DNA of 64,000 nt, from contig CM072807.1 in the NCBI GenBank assembly GCA_037013495.1, forward strand, positions 9,985,001 through 10,049,000. Direction: 5' to 3'. The first letter of the stretch is position 1. Every line of letters starts with the position of its first letter. A program made the position numbers and the translations under genes. Origin of the DNA: Hippophae tibetana. Its lineage: Eukaryota > Streptophyta > Magnoliopsida > Rosales > Elaeagnaceae. The notes beneath the pieces are model-generated. The model saw only the letters and a list, made by a program, of their open reading frames with translations. It was not told the origin of the DNA and did not search any database. Below are positions 47,931 through 59,580 of the stretch, piece by piece.

Positions 47931-50439
47931 ACATTCACAATATTAGCGACGTGGTTCAGGTCGCTAGAGTCATGCATTTATTATCAAGACTTAAGTTATA
48001 TCATTTGACATAATCTCTCTTGATTTTCTAAGCCTATATAAAATAGAACATACCATATATTTATTTATAGTGTTCAAAATCCACCACTTATATAACGAGT
48101 CATAAAAGAAGATAATACTGACATTTAATTGACATCGATCTATTATACATTCCATAATCACTAAAGAGTTATAAAACAACCTTTAACATAAATAAGTCAT
48201 CAATGAAATGGAATAATATCCTAATAACTCCAAAAGAATGACAATCATATAAGGTAATGTTAGTTAACCTATTTAAGTCACCTTTATACTACTTAATCCT
48301 TTAATAAAAAACTAATGATTCTTGGGGGAAAAAATTAAAAGAAAATTGGGTGAGTTAAAATACTTAGTGAGTCAACAAATTTTGAAAAATAATAATTATT
48401 AATATATCTATTGAACCTTTAATAATTTAACTTTAAAATTAATATAAGTTATAATATGAAAATATTTATAAACTATGTTAATAATTTGGAGAAATATAAA
48501 TAACTTCAAATACATTTATATAAGTAAAATAGATGAATAACTTACATGAACTAAATTATAAGAATTAAAAAAAACTTCACCAAACTCGTACATGTGGAAA
48601 GCTAGTCATACGTATACAAATATATTTGTACACACAGATGAAAAAGTTTTAATTACATATGTGCTAGTTATACGTGCACAAACAATGACGCATTAATTAA
48701 TTAATTAATTAATTCTTATGCAATAGTTACGGGAGAGAAAAGCTAGTCATACATGTATAGAATTCTTTGTACAAGAAGACAAAAAAGTTTTAATTATATG
48801 TGTGCTGATAATACGTGCATAAATAAGGGCCCATTATTTATTTCTTTATTCTGTTAATATTTAATTTAGGGGATGATGCTTGTTTAATGGTTTAAAAATA
48901 ATAATACTTACTAATATACATAATATTTTAAAAAAATTAATATTTACATTAGGGTATAAAGCTAAATAAAATTTTTTGAGCTAACATAATAATACTATTT
49001 TGAAATGTTGTTGTTAAAAGTTAAATATAAATCTCTGTCATAAATCTGAATAAAACTTATGAATTCACGTAAAAGTCAAATATCTAATTTCTAAACACAA
49101 AATAATTATTTTTTAATAAGAGGAAACTAAACTTGTAAAAACTTAATAAATTTAAATATTATGAACACAAAAGAGAAGTAATTATAAAATTTGAATAAAA
49201 ATCTTCACTTACATGACCAAATGAGTTTCAGGGCTCAAGAAAGATCAATAGGATTATAAGAAGTATCACCTTCTATTAATTTCACAATTATAAAATTAGG
49301 TAATTTAAAATTTTCAAATCACAAAATATTCCAAACAAGATAACTCACACTAAAAATTAAGTTCTAAAATTAAGTTTTATAATCTCCTTCTATATCCCAA
49401 TAATTCATAAACTAATATCATATTTATTAATTATCCAAAATTCTCAAAATTAACTAAAGAGTAATAAACATTAAAAGAAATTAGTTTACATGGTTAAAAA
49501 ATGAATTATTTAATTATTACTCATATTTGTTAAGAAATTAAAAAAATATAGAGTTTTTAAATTTAAATTTTTTCTCTAAAATAATTAATAAATCCAAATA
49601 AATTATGGGTAATGATAATATACGGATAAGAATATCAAATTCATACTCATTAATAAATTAAAATTATCAAAAAGTAATATCTTGATATGAGTTTTTAAAG
49701 AACTGTCTAAGTCAAATGCTCTTAAAATAATGAAAATAACTTTAATTTGATAATGAATACCTTAAATGTTACAAATGGTGAAGATTTGTAAAAAATGATG
49801 CAAAGAGATTAAGAATACCGAACTTGTCTTCTCTATTTCGTATTTCCTCTTTGGCCAAATGGCCTAACTCCTTTCTTCTCATTTCTCCGGCCGAAAGGAC
49901 TTATCTATTTCTTTAAATATATAATGGGCACACATGGCCAATTTATTCTTCCTTTTTTGCTGTTTCTTTTCTCTTTTATTTTAAACTAAAAAATTTAATT
50001 ATATTAAAATTTAACAAATTATCAATTTAACCTTAGACTAAAAGACTAATATTAGCATTATTAATTTTAGATGAATTGTTTTTAACCTTCAAGCATTAAT
50101 TTTAAAAAAATATCAATATTTAATTATAATTACAAAGAAAAATCTATTTATATAATTAATTTCTATAAAAGAAAAGTATGATTTTACATCTCCTACCTAA
50201 CAAATACCAAATATTAACTCATATATTCCCTAAACTTTGAAAAGTTAGTGGAATATTCAAGAAGTAACCATAAGAACTTTTAACTTCCTTATAACTCGTA
50301 CAATTATTATGTTCATCATAGTTATCTAGGTCCTTATAAATAATGAACTTTTTTACCATTTATCACTTCTGTTTCATAATTTAATAAAATTTCATTTCAG
50401 AGAATCTCAATCTGTTATTCAACTTATCATGTCAAAACT
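47931..50439. other. AT-rich intergenic DNA
   Basis: Apart from the tandem duplication at 48586-48840, no gene or element is recognised. A slightly GC-richer patch at about 49800-49905 has no identifiable product. Confidence 0.5.
48586..48840 (+). repeat. Tandem duplication, unit about 141 bp
   Basis: AAAGCTAGTCATACGTATA (about 48597) recurs as AAAGCTAGTCATACATGTA (about 48738). Both copies continue with TTTGTAC, AAAAAGTTTTAATTA, TGTGCT and a TACGTGCA(C/T)A block. An (ATTA)n run separates them at about 48690-48715. Confidence 0.8.
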
Positions 50440-51627
50440 CTATGAATCTAGTCCGTTGGAGCAAGACTTTGTTCGAAAATAAGTCTGATTTCATTGTCAC
50501 TTGTTTGTTAGATTAGCTCATTGGAAATTTAATTCACGAGAAATGATTGAAAGATCAATACCTGACATGTTTTCTAGTTTTCAAGCAAAGATGTCAATAT
50601 TACTCTTTAAAAAGTCAATCAACGAAGCTCTTATCATTGCCACTTGTATTCTCCTAAACCTTCTACTAATATTATTTCATAGTCTTTTGGAGCTATCATC
50701 ATAACCTTTTTTTTACTAGTTGTATAGGGTTCAAATGTCGCATGCTCTTTGGTTGCTATTTTGATTTGGAAGGTAATGTTCTTTTCATTGTAAAATTGTA
50801 AAATCTCCTTACCTTGTTATGTTAATTATCCTTTTATTTCTTTTATTCCATCAACTGTAGGGTACTTAATGAGTTGATGGTAAGTGGAAGGGACAAATAT
50901 AATCTTATGGATCCAAGGTATGCCCATTATCACATTATAATAAGCAAGGGTGTTCAATACTTCAAAATTTATGATTATGATTGCTTATTCCACAGAAATC
51001 AAGAGATGTATAGTCCCTTTAGACATGGTCCCGCTACCATTGAACCTTACCAATGGCATTTGTGGTGTAATTTCCTTGGGATCTACTCCCATGTCCAATA
51101 ATGAGAATAAGTACACCAAATTAGAAGAACTACCATCGTCCACCAAAATTCTATGCATTTTACAATGTGCAATCTTGACCCTAATGACCAAAGGATCATC
51201 ATGAGGTGATAAGACTTCACTTTTCTTCTAAAATGATGGGAAATATAGGTCCTTATTTTAAAGAGTAAATAAGTTTATGTGAATCCATTAATTCATGGGT
51301 ATATCTCTTTCTTGAATTTTTGGAGTGACCTGACATATTGGTCCACCATGAATAGTGTGAATTACACGCACATCTCCTTATAGAGGATGATTAGGCCTAT
51401 TGTTTTCTCATGGAATAGGATTACGAGGGACAAATTCCTTTTAATTATAAGGATTATTCAATTCGTTGTTCTTTCCCCGTAGACCTTTATTCACCTCAAC
51501 TAAATCTTTCAAATGTTCTTCGGATAGAAGATGTTTGATTTTTCACTTAAGATATCTACAATCTTTGCTCTAATGACCAGCGTCTTTGTGAAAAGTACAA
51601 TACTTATTGGGGTTTTTGAATGAGGTC
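50440..51627 (-). mobile_element. Old Ty3/Gypsy fragment, Tat/Ogre-like motifs
   Basis: Reading the minus strand from 51627 downward, with stops and frame changes ignored: the end of gag (YCTFHKDAGH, then HLLSEEHLKDLVE), protease (ILVDDGSSSNLVY near 51130-51090), a YNVIMGIPWIHKI/VPSTYHQLIKYPT block near 50930-50870, and the linker before reverse transcriptase (DIFAWKLENMSGIDLSII near 50600-50550). This order is gag-protease-RT start of a Ty3/Gypsy polyprotein. The fragment is cut on its gag side exactly where the next Gypsy LTR begins, so the gag N-terminal part should lie beyond the right edge of the window. Confidence 0.75.
50985..51191 (-). pseudogene. Gypsy protease fragment
   Basis: A 68-codon frame with VDDGSS, matching the retropepsin active-site pattern of plant Gypsy elements (usually VD-N/T-GSS), followed by a LDMGVDPKEI region. 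It continues as protease-RT linker sequence only across stop codons. The antisense frames on the plus strand here (50874-51204) are shadows. Confidence 0.75.
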
Positions 51628-53527
51628 TGATAAGTGCTCAAAAAACACTAAAATTATCATGATTTTATACCCATTAATTGATTTAAAATACATATTTATA
51701 TGATTTTATCATATATTTATATATATTTATCTTTTCGGAATCACGAGTATTTTTATTATTTTTTAGGTATTTTCGCTTAAAAACATAACTTAAAAACTCA
51801 AAGAGGAATACTTGAGACAATACATCACAAATATATTCAAAAATAAATGAGGAAAAGTCAACAAATATGGAAAAATTGGATAAAATGGGTCAAAAATGTT
51901 AAAAAGGAGGAAATCGCGCCATCCAACTGCCCAGCCGCGCCGGCCAACACGCGTGCCAGCTCTCCCTTGCGCACCTACCCTTGCTCCCGTCTGCGCGTGC
52001 CTGCACCCAGTTTTTTCCCATCTACAGGCGCCTGTGCCCATCTGCTGCCCAATCTGCGCACGCCACTGCCCATCTGCACGCGTTGCCGTGCCTACACCAG
52101 CATGACGTCATCAGTATGACATCATCAATCACTACTCTGCATTTTCTCCATTTTTTATCATTTTTTTACCCACTTTTTCTTTCTATCCTCACATATAAAT
52201 ACCTCCATTCTCTTTATAACTAAACACACCTAAAAATACATCTTCTCTTCTCTTTCTTTCTCTTATTTCTTAGTTTTTAAGTTTTTCTTAGTTTTTAGTT
52301 TTTCTTAGTTAGTTTTTCTTAGTTTTAGAGTTCTTCTCTTTTTGAGAAGAACTAGTTATGTTTTTGTAATTTATTTGCTTTTCGATTCAATACATGGGAG
52401 TGCAAATTCGGTTTGTATTTCGATTCAATAAATGGGAGTACAAATTCGGTTTTTAGGTTTTCCAGTAACGGGAATAACAACAAAGTATTGTAAGGATTTT
52501 ATTTTCTTTACAGTTATTTTTTATGCTTTATTCTTACATGTTATATTTAATTTGTTTGGGATTAAATTTAACTTTGTTGAATGTTTGTAAACATGATATA
52601 ATAATAACGTTGTTATGCTTGCGAAATATTAAATAGGTAAAAATCTCTAAAATAAATTGATTTTACTTTTATTCAAGATTTTATATTAAGAATGTTAGAG
52701 AGAAATATATTATTTTTCATTACAAACTTAAATCTGAAAATTAGATTTTAAGGTTTAGTTATCCGGTTTGATTTAGAGTAGTGCTTTTTTATTTGTTGGT
52801 ATAATCGCCCGGTAGTTAAAGTGAAGCTCTATTTCAAAAGTTTTTATAAGAATTATTATCTTAAAATGTATTGACAACATGTTTTCAGTAGTAGTTTTAA
52901 AACGTAAAAGTTAGTACTCGGATAATTAAATTCTTAGGTTTAATTTGAACACTTTGAATAAAATTTAAACTGTCTAACCCCACCAAAGGTGGCATTTAAA
53001 TGTTTCATTTTCAATCTTTTAGAAAAAAGAATTAATTTAATTAACCAAATTAGTTATCAACCCCACCCATAGTTGTTAATTAATTTGTTTAGTTAATAAA
53101 GAATATATAACCTCCAGCAAATGTGGTATTCATATAAAAAAGAGAGAATCAATATATATGAATTTATATCTTTAATAAACCTAAATAATATGAGGAAGCA
53201 TAATTAACTTAGTTATTATATCCATAAATACTCCACTATTATAAATGATAAAATTTGCATAAACTTTTATTGAATCTTTATCTATGTTTATTTTTATGTT
53301 ATTAGATTAGAAATACAAAAACCCAAATATCGTGACAGAATGTTTATGATTTAATTTCGTTTTTAAAAGTTTAAATAATAAATTAAAAACCACATATATT
53401 CCTTCCTTAGATCGACCTTAGGAGTATACTTATCATTTTTTACGAAATGATTTGTGGATTTGCGAGAGTTTTATAAATATAAAACCAAAGTATTGGTAGA
53501 ATCGGTGACGTCGGTTTTCGCTCATCA
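51628..53527 (+). repeat. 5' LTR of the Athila-like element (1.9 kb)
   Basis: Starts TGATAAGTGCTC and ends CTCATCA. It contains a sharply GC-rich block (about 51913-52110), a TATA box TATAAATA at 52194-52201, repeats of TTTTTCTTAGTTTTTAG near 52270-52330, and a duplicated ATTCAATA(C/A)ATGGGAGT block (about 52385 and 52424). The open frames over the GC block (51790-52223, both strands) are not genes. Confidence 0.88.
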
Positions 53528-53533
53528 ACTTTT

Positions 53534-53552
53534 TGGCGCCATTCCCGGGGAA
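53534..53552 (+). other. Primer-binding site
   Basis: TGGCGCCATTCCCGGGGAA lies six bases after the LTR end. It is close to the TGGCGCCGTTGCCGGGGA consensus used by Athila and Tat elements for tRNA priming, with two or three changes. Confidence 0.8.
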
Positions 53553-54760
53553 GGAATAACGTTTTTAAATTATTTATCAAAATTTTAAAAACATTTTGTG
53601 TTGTAAATAATTATGATTTTTTTATTAAAATAATCAAATTTCAAATTTCATAAGAAATAAAAAAAATAAAAATAAAAATTTCAAATATCAAATTTCATAA
53701 AAAAAATTTAAAAAATTGAAATAAAAGAAAAAAAGAGAAAATAATAATAATAATAAATTTACCGTTCATAAATAAAAAAATGAATAATTTTAAATTTAAT
53801 AATAATAATTATAGCGTTAATAGTAAAATAATTTTACAATTTGAAATTTGAAGTAAAAAAATAAAAAAAAATAAAAAAAAATTAAATAATTTTAAATAAA
53901 AATAATAATAATAAATAAAATTTCAATTTCAATTTGTATTTTATTTTATTTTATTTTATTTTACTTTATTTTATTTTATTTTTAATTTAATTTGTTTTAT
54001 TTTATTTTGTTTAATTTTTAATTTATTATTTTTTCTCCTTTAACTATGTTTTATCTTCATTTTTGTTTAACTTAATTAACTTAGGTTTTTACTAATTTAG
54101 TTTTCGGTTTACTTAATTAACTTAGTTTTTTTTAACTTAATTAACTTAAATTTTTACTTAACTTAAATTAATTAACTATAAGCATGAAAAATAAAGATCT
54201 AAGTGAGTTCTATTTAGAAGATTAGTTCTTAGAAGTATTTGTGACACTAGTATTTCTTGAGAACGTTATTCTGTTTAGAATGATGGTTTGAAAGAGCCTT
54301 TGCACCACTATTCTTTTGTGAGAGCACTCTTGGTTAATATTTATTATGTTATTTTATCTTTAAAAAAAATATGAAATAAAAAAATTTAAAAACAAATAAA
54401 TAAAATTTAAACTTTGTTTTATATAAATAAATAAATAAAATAATAAAAAAATAAAAAAATTGATTTTTTTTTTATTTTTTTTAAGTATTTTCTTTTAAAA
54501 AAAATAAATAAAAAAACTTTAGTTTATTATTTTCTTTAAAAAAATAATAATTATAAAATAAAATAACTTAGGGTTTAACTAGTTTTGTTTAATATTTTGT
54601 ATTAAATAACATGTAAATTTTCTCTAAATTTTTGTCTATTTATTCTATTATTTTTTTTACAGGAGTTTTAAATTTACGTTTCTAATAGTGTATGCGTGGT
54701 AGGAGATCCTTAGGAAACCCCTTTACACCATATGTAAATAATATTGATAAATTTAAATAA
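53553..54760 (+). other. Low-complexity leader between LTR and gag
   Basis: Almost entirely A and T, with (TTTTA)n runs near 53936-53985, AATAAT runs and several poly-A stretches. It has no coding capacity until the gag sequence. Such long leaders are usual in Athila elements. Confidence 0.65.
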
Positions 54761-55814
54761 GTGTCAACAAAACTGAATTCCAACCATCAACCTGTTTTTG
54801 AGCCAAACATAGAACCAAACCTTAATCCTTTACTGGAACCGAAAGAAATGGAAGAAAACCAACATGTTAGGGAAACCACCATGAAGGAGTTTGCAAGATC
54901 GGTGATTGGCACGACAACTGCCGCTATCCAATTGGGTGAGGCTGCTCGGAATTATGAACTAAAAAATATTCATTTTTCTATGCTTCTTTCCTTTTATGGG
55001 TTGCCTAATGAAGATTCTCTTTCCTTCATTAGAGACTTCTATGCTACAATCCAAACCTTCTCCCTCAGTATTCTAAACGAGGATCAACTTAGAATGAGAT
55101 GTTTCCCTTACACCTTAAAGGATAAGGCCAAAGCTTGGTTGATGTCACTTCCCTCAGGTTCTCTGATGACATGGGAGAAAATTTATAATAAATTCATGGG
55201 AAAATTCTATTCCCACCAAAAAACATCAGAGTTGAGAAGAAAGATTGCTACTTTCTCTCAGATGGAAGGAGAACCATTCCATGAAGCTTGGGATAGGTTC
55301 AAAATGTTTCTCACTCAATGTCCCCATCACAACTTTCCCCTGCAGTTGCAGAACCAATTCTTTTACGATGGACTTACACAACAATGTCAGTTCATTGTTG
55401 ACAACGCTGTAGGAGGAGCAATGGGAGAAAAGACTGCCTCAGAGATGTACAACCTCTTTGAGATGTACAACCTCAATGAGAAAATTTGAAGTTCATGAAA
55501 TCGATTCCAGTAATGAAGTTCAACAACAACTTGTTCGATTGACCAAGCAAGTTGCCCTTCTCACTACGCAAACCAACACCAATAATGAACAATATGGTTT
55601 GTATAGTAACATGGGACATGGTACTAAAGCCTATCCATATCAAGAAGAAACAACAACTGGACCTGAACATATTAATGTATTGGGATCATATCAACCGAGA
55701 CCAAGGTTCGACCCCAATTCAAATACCTATAATCCTGGGTGGAGAAATCATCTGAACTTCTCCTGGAGGCAAAACAACCCTCCTTTTGCTCAAAGTTCAA
55801 ATCAGCCAGGCTAG
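54761..55814 (+). pseudogene. Gypsy gag module 1
   Basis: Retrotransposon gag domain with AARNYELKNIHFSMLLSFYG, FIRDFYATIQTFSLS, LKDKAKAWLMSLPSGSL, FMGKFYSHQKTSELRRKIA, GEPFHEAWDRFKMFLTQCPH and QNQFFYDGLTQQCQFIVDN. It has no ATG at the expected start (the open frame begins after a TAA at 54758). An 18-bp tandem duplication lies near 55443-55479, and a frameshift at about 55485 leads to the C-terminal half (FEVHEIDSSNEVQQQLVRLT), which stops at 55812-55814. A second, different copy of the same domain follows at 56390. Confidence 0.85.
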
Positions 55815-56389
55815 CAATTTCACCCACCTATTCCAAGAAGAATTCCCAATAAATCAAATCTGTAGGACAACTTGAATTCTTTTATTCAAGTTTGTAGAGA
55901 TAGCCAATCTAAAACCAATCAACGGTTAGACTATGTGGAAGCTTCTATCAAAAAGGTGGAAGTTCAAGTAGAATAGTTAGTTGAACATTTGCAAAAAAAA
56001 AAGCAAAGACTAATTTGATGGTCAAATGGGGTAAAATAAATTCAATGAAGATGAGACATTGAGTTTTTCATTATGCAATCTCCAAGCAACATCTTACTAG
56101 AAGACGATAAATTTAAGTCCTACGTAGGAGGTAAACCATTATTGTATTTTCCTTTGTTTTAGTTTTATTTTGTGTGTAATAAAATTCAAATGAAATAAAA
56201 TCGTTTGTTTCAAAAATTGTGTCCATTCTTTAAATTTAGCATTAAAAAAATTTAGGTTCCCTGCACCTTTTTGCTTTAAGCCTATACATTTTGTCAAGTG
56301 AGAAATCTTTCTTAGAGATATCTACTATTTTTTAAGAACTAAATGTTGATACACAATAGGAGGAGGATCAATTTCAACTACAAATAACC
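55815..56389 (+). other. Segment between the two gag modules
   Basis: The first ~160 bp still encode, with stops, gag C-terminal sequence (LNSFIQVCRDSQSKTNQRLD). From about 56080 the sequence AAGACGATAAATTTAAGTCC with GTAGGAGGTAAACCATTATT, followed by a T-rich tract, resembles the element's own post-pol region at 61520-61600 (AAGACGTTAAACTAAGCGAT, ATAGGAGGCAACCCATCATT). This suggests that a deleted pol once separated the modules. Confidence 0.5.
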
Positions 56390-57960
56390 ATGAGAGATGC
56401 TGAAGATAGGAGGAAAATGATGAAAGACTATACAATGCCAATCATTGGCAATGTAACTTCCGGCATACAATTACAAGAGGCTGCAAGGAATTATGAATTG
56501 AAAAATATTCATTATTCTTTGTTGCCTTCCTTTTATGGTGTCCCTAATGAAGACCCTTTGCATTTCATTCGAGAATTCTATGCTATTGTCCAAACCTTTC
56601 CACTACATGCAATCAATGAAGATCAACGTAGGATGGGTGTTTCCCTTACACCCTCAAGGATAAAGCTTGGTCATGGTTCATTACTCTACAATCGGGTTCT
56701 CTAAAAACTTGGGAGTTAGTATATGAAATGTTTATGGGTAGGTTCTATTCCCATAAAAAGACTGTTGATCTAAGGACAAAGATAGCAACATTTTCTCAAA
56801 AGTATGAAAAACCCTTTCATGAAGCTTGGGAACAATTCAAACTTCTTTTCATTCAATCTCATAATCATAGCTTTCCATTACAACTACAGAACCAATTCTT
56901 TTATGATGGATTGACATTGTAGAGTTAATACATGGTTGATAATGTTGCTGGAGGTGCTGTGGGAGAAAAAACTGCAGAGGAAACCTATAATCTTTATGAG
57001 CTGTTGAGTTCTAATTCCCAACAAAGAGGTGCTAGAAGTAGAGCAAGAGTCAATGAAGTTGGCTCCGATAATGAGATAACCTTGCAACTTGATGAATTGA
57101 CTAAACAAGTGCATCTTCTCACTACTCACCAAATTCCAAATCAAGAGGTGTGTGAAATGTGTTTTTCAATTGGGTATGGTACTCATAATTGTTCAAATAC
57201 TTGTGATTCTAGTGTCGATGCCATGGAGAAAGTCAAATCATTTCAAAGGTATAATCCAAACACCTATAATCACCCTAACCATCATTGGAAGCAAAACAAT
57301 TACCCAGCCTAATCTTTTAAGCCAACCTTAGATGATAGCTTGAATGCTTTTATTCAAGTTAGTCGTGACAACCAATTGATGAATAATCAAAGGTTGAACA
57401 CCATGGAGGCTTCGGTTAAAAGGATTGAATCTAAAGTTGGGCAACTGGCTGAACAAATGCAAAAGAACGAACCAGAAAAGTTGCCCAGTCAAGAAGAAGC
57501 AAAGGATGTAAGAACCCTTCGAAGTGGTAAGGTAGTCAATACCAGTTTACCTAAAATCTCTAACGATCTACCTTGTAGTTCAGGTAACAAAGAAGGTGAT
57601 ATTCTAGTCTCGCAAAAAGGAGAAACAAGTGTTAAACTTAACAAGCCTTCTAAAAAACTCATTGGAGGGTCATCTGACATCCCCAAAATTCAAAATACAA
57701 CAGAATCACACCAGCTACAAGTACATTTTCTACACCGGTTAAAAGAATCCAAACAAGATAAGAAATTCTATGACCTTTTTAATATGCTCTCTAAAGTAAA
57801 TATCAATTTACCATTATTAGAAGTGATCATGAATGTGCCCTTATATGCTAAGTTTTTCAAAGAGTTGAATACTAAGAAAAGGAAGTATGAACTGAATGAA
57901 CGAGTAGTAGTATCAGAAATTTCTAGCGCTGTACTTCAGCACAAACTACCCCTAAGTTGA
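56390..57960 (+). pseudogene. Gypsy gag module 2
   Basis: A second gag, clearly homologous to module 1 but diverged: AARNYELKNIHYSLLPSFYG, FIREFYAIVQTFPLHAINED, FMGRFYSHKKTVDLRTKIA, EKPFHEAWEQFKLLFIQS and QNQFFYDGLTL. There is a frameshift near 56633, stops at 56920-56922 and 57310-57312, and a Cys/His-containing VCEMCFSIGYGTHNC segment near 57150. The C-terminal part (57340-57960) has DDSLNAFIQVSRDNQ upstream, MEASVKRIESKVGQLAEQMQ and DVRTLRSGKVV, which normally precede protease in Athila polyproteins. A frameshift near 57955 separates it from protease. Confidence 0.85.
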
Positions 57961-58886
57961 AAGACCTTGGAAGTTTTATTATAAACATAAATATGGGGGA
58001 TAGGAAGGTTGATAAAGCAATGCTTGATTTAGGTGCTAGTATAAATTTGATGCGCTACTCTATATTCTTACAACTCAATCTAGGAGATTTAAAACCCTCA
58101 ACTATGTCCCTTCAACTTGGAGATAGATCTCTTAAGTATCCAAAGGGAATAGTTGAGGATATGTTGGTACAAGTAGACAAACTGATAATACCTGTTGACT
58201 TTGTGGTTCTAGATATGTAAGAAAATCCAGTATTGGATAGAGAGCACGCAATATTTCTTGGTAGACCGTTTATGGCAACTACTAAAACTATTATTGATGT
58301 CGAAGATGGAAATTTGACAATAATAGTCTTAGGAGAGACTGTTCATTTTAAAGTTTTTGATTCTTCACATTTTCCTTCTATTTTTGCCATCGATGAAATA
58401 TTCAATGTTGACCGTTTGGATAATCTTTTCCAAAGCACATTTTTCCAAACCCGAATAGAAGACAAGCTTGAAACTGTTCTTACACTTGAAGAGATCGAAG
58501 AAGATTTAGATGAGGAAATTAAGGGGTACCTTGAACAAATAGACAATGATGAAGTAATGATAAAATCTAGTACACTTTTAAATCTACCCAGTTCTTCATC
58601 TAGTAAAGAGGCCAATCCACCTGAACTTGAACTCAAAGACTTACCTGAGCACTTAAAATATGTGTTTTTGGGAGAAGGAGAAACTTATCGAGTGATAATT
58701 TCTTCAACCTTGACCAAAACCCAAGAAAAGGAACTTATCAAAGTGCTTAAACAGTTTAAGAAAACTATAGGTTGGAGTATCGGGGATATAAGAGGCATTA
58801 GTCCTACAATGTGTATGCACAAGATCAACTTGGAGGATGGTACTAAACCTATACGGGGGCCCCAAAGAAGACTAAACCCAAATATG
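57957..58886 (+). pseudogene. Gypsy protease and protease-RT linker
   Basis: Same frame throughout, interrupted by TAA at 58218-58220. The protease motif is AMLDLGASINLM, the Athila-type version of the retropepsin Asp-Ser/Thr-Gly loop (here Asp-Leu-Gly). After the stop, AIFLGRPFMATTKTIIDVED and GNLTI close the protease domain. An acidic linker (58460-58640) leads to LPEHLKYVFLGEG and KKTIGWSIGDIRGISPTMCM, the segment just before reverse transcriptase. It ends at TAA 58887-58889. Confidence 0.85.
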
Positions 58887-58889
58887 TAA

Positions 58890-59580
58890 GAGTTATTTAA
58901 GAAAGAAATTCTTAAATGGTTAGAAGAAGGAATTATCTATTCTATTGTGGATAGTAAGTGGGTTAGTCCAATGCATGTGGTACCAAAGAAATCTGGGATA
59001 ACAGTTGTTAAAAATAACAAAAGTGAATTAGTTCCCACTAGAATAATCACTGGATGGAGAATGTGTATAGATTTTAGGAAACTAAATTTATATACTAAAA
59101 AGGATCACTTTCCTCTTCTATTCATTGATCAAATGTTGGAAAGATTAGCTGGGCACGAATTTTATTGTTTTCTAGATGGATTGTCTGGATATTATCAAGT
59201 ACCCATAGCACCAGAAGATCAGGAAAAGACCACATTTACATGTCCTTTTGGGACATTTTCTTTTCAAATAATTCCATTTGTGTTATGCAATGCCCCTGCC
59301 ACTTTTTAGAGATGCATGATATCTATTTTCTCAGACATGGTCGAAAAATTCATTGAGATTTTCATGGACGATTTCTCTGTCTTTGGAAACTCATTTGATG
59401 ATTGCTTACATAAATTGACTTTGGTTTTATAATGATGCATTGAATGCAATCTCACCCTTAGTTGGGAGAAAATTCATTTTATGGTTCAACAAGGGATAGT
59501 TTTAGGACATATAATTTCAAACAAAGGTATTGAAGTTGATAAGGCAAAAGTTGAATTGATTTCCAAACTACCTCCCCTAC
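58890..59580 (+). pseudogene. Gypsy reverse transcriptase
   Basis: In the same frame as the protease: LKWLEEGIIYSIVDSKWVSP, VVPKKSGITVV, WRMCIDFRKLNLYTKKDHFP, FLDGLSGYYQVPIAPEDQEK and TFTCPFGTFSFQ, then a TAG at 59307-59309. The catalytic motif is FMDD at 59361-59372 (family consensus Tyr/Phe-x-Asp-Asp). Two adjacent stops follow near 59430, then GIVLGHIISNKGIEVDKAKV. A frameshift near 59575 joins to RNase H. Confidence 0.88.

Noticed and set aside
51790..52223. Overlapping open frames on both strands in a GC-rich block, rich in Ala, Pro and Arg
   Set aside because: They lie inside the Gypsy LTR; openness in several frames reflects GC content, and the same block in the 3' LTR does not preserve the frames.
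54761..55814. Gag module 1 considered as a domesticated host gag gene
   Set aside because: Frameshifted, lacks an ATG, and is located inside an LTR-bounded element next to a second gag; nothing suggests selection on the host protein.
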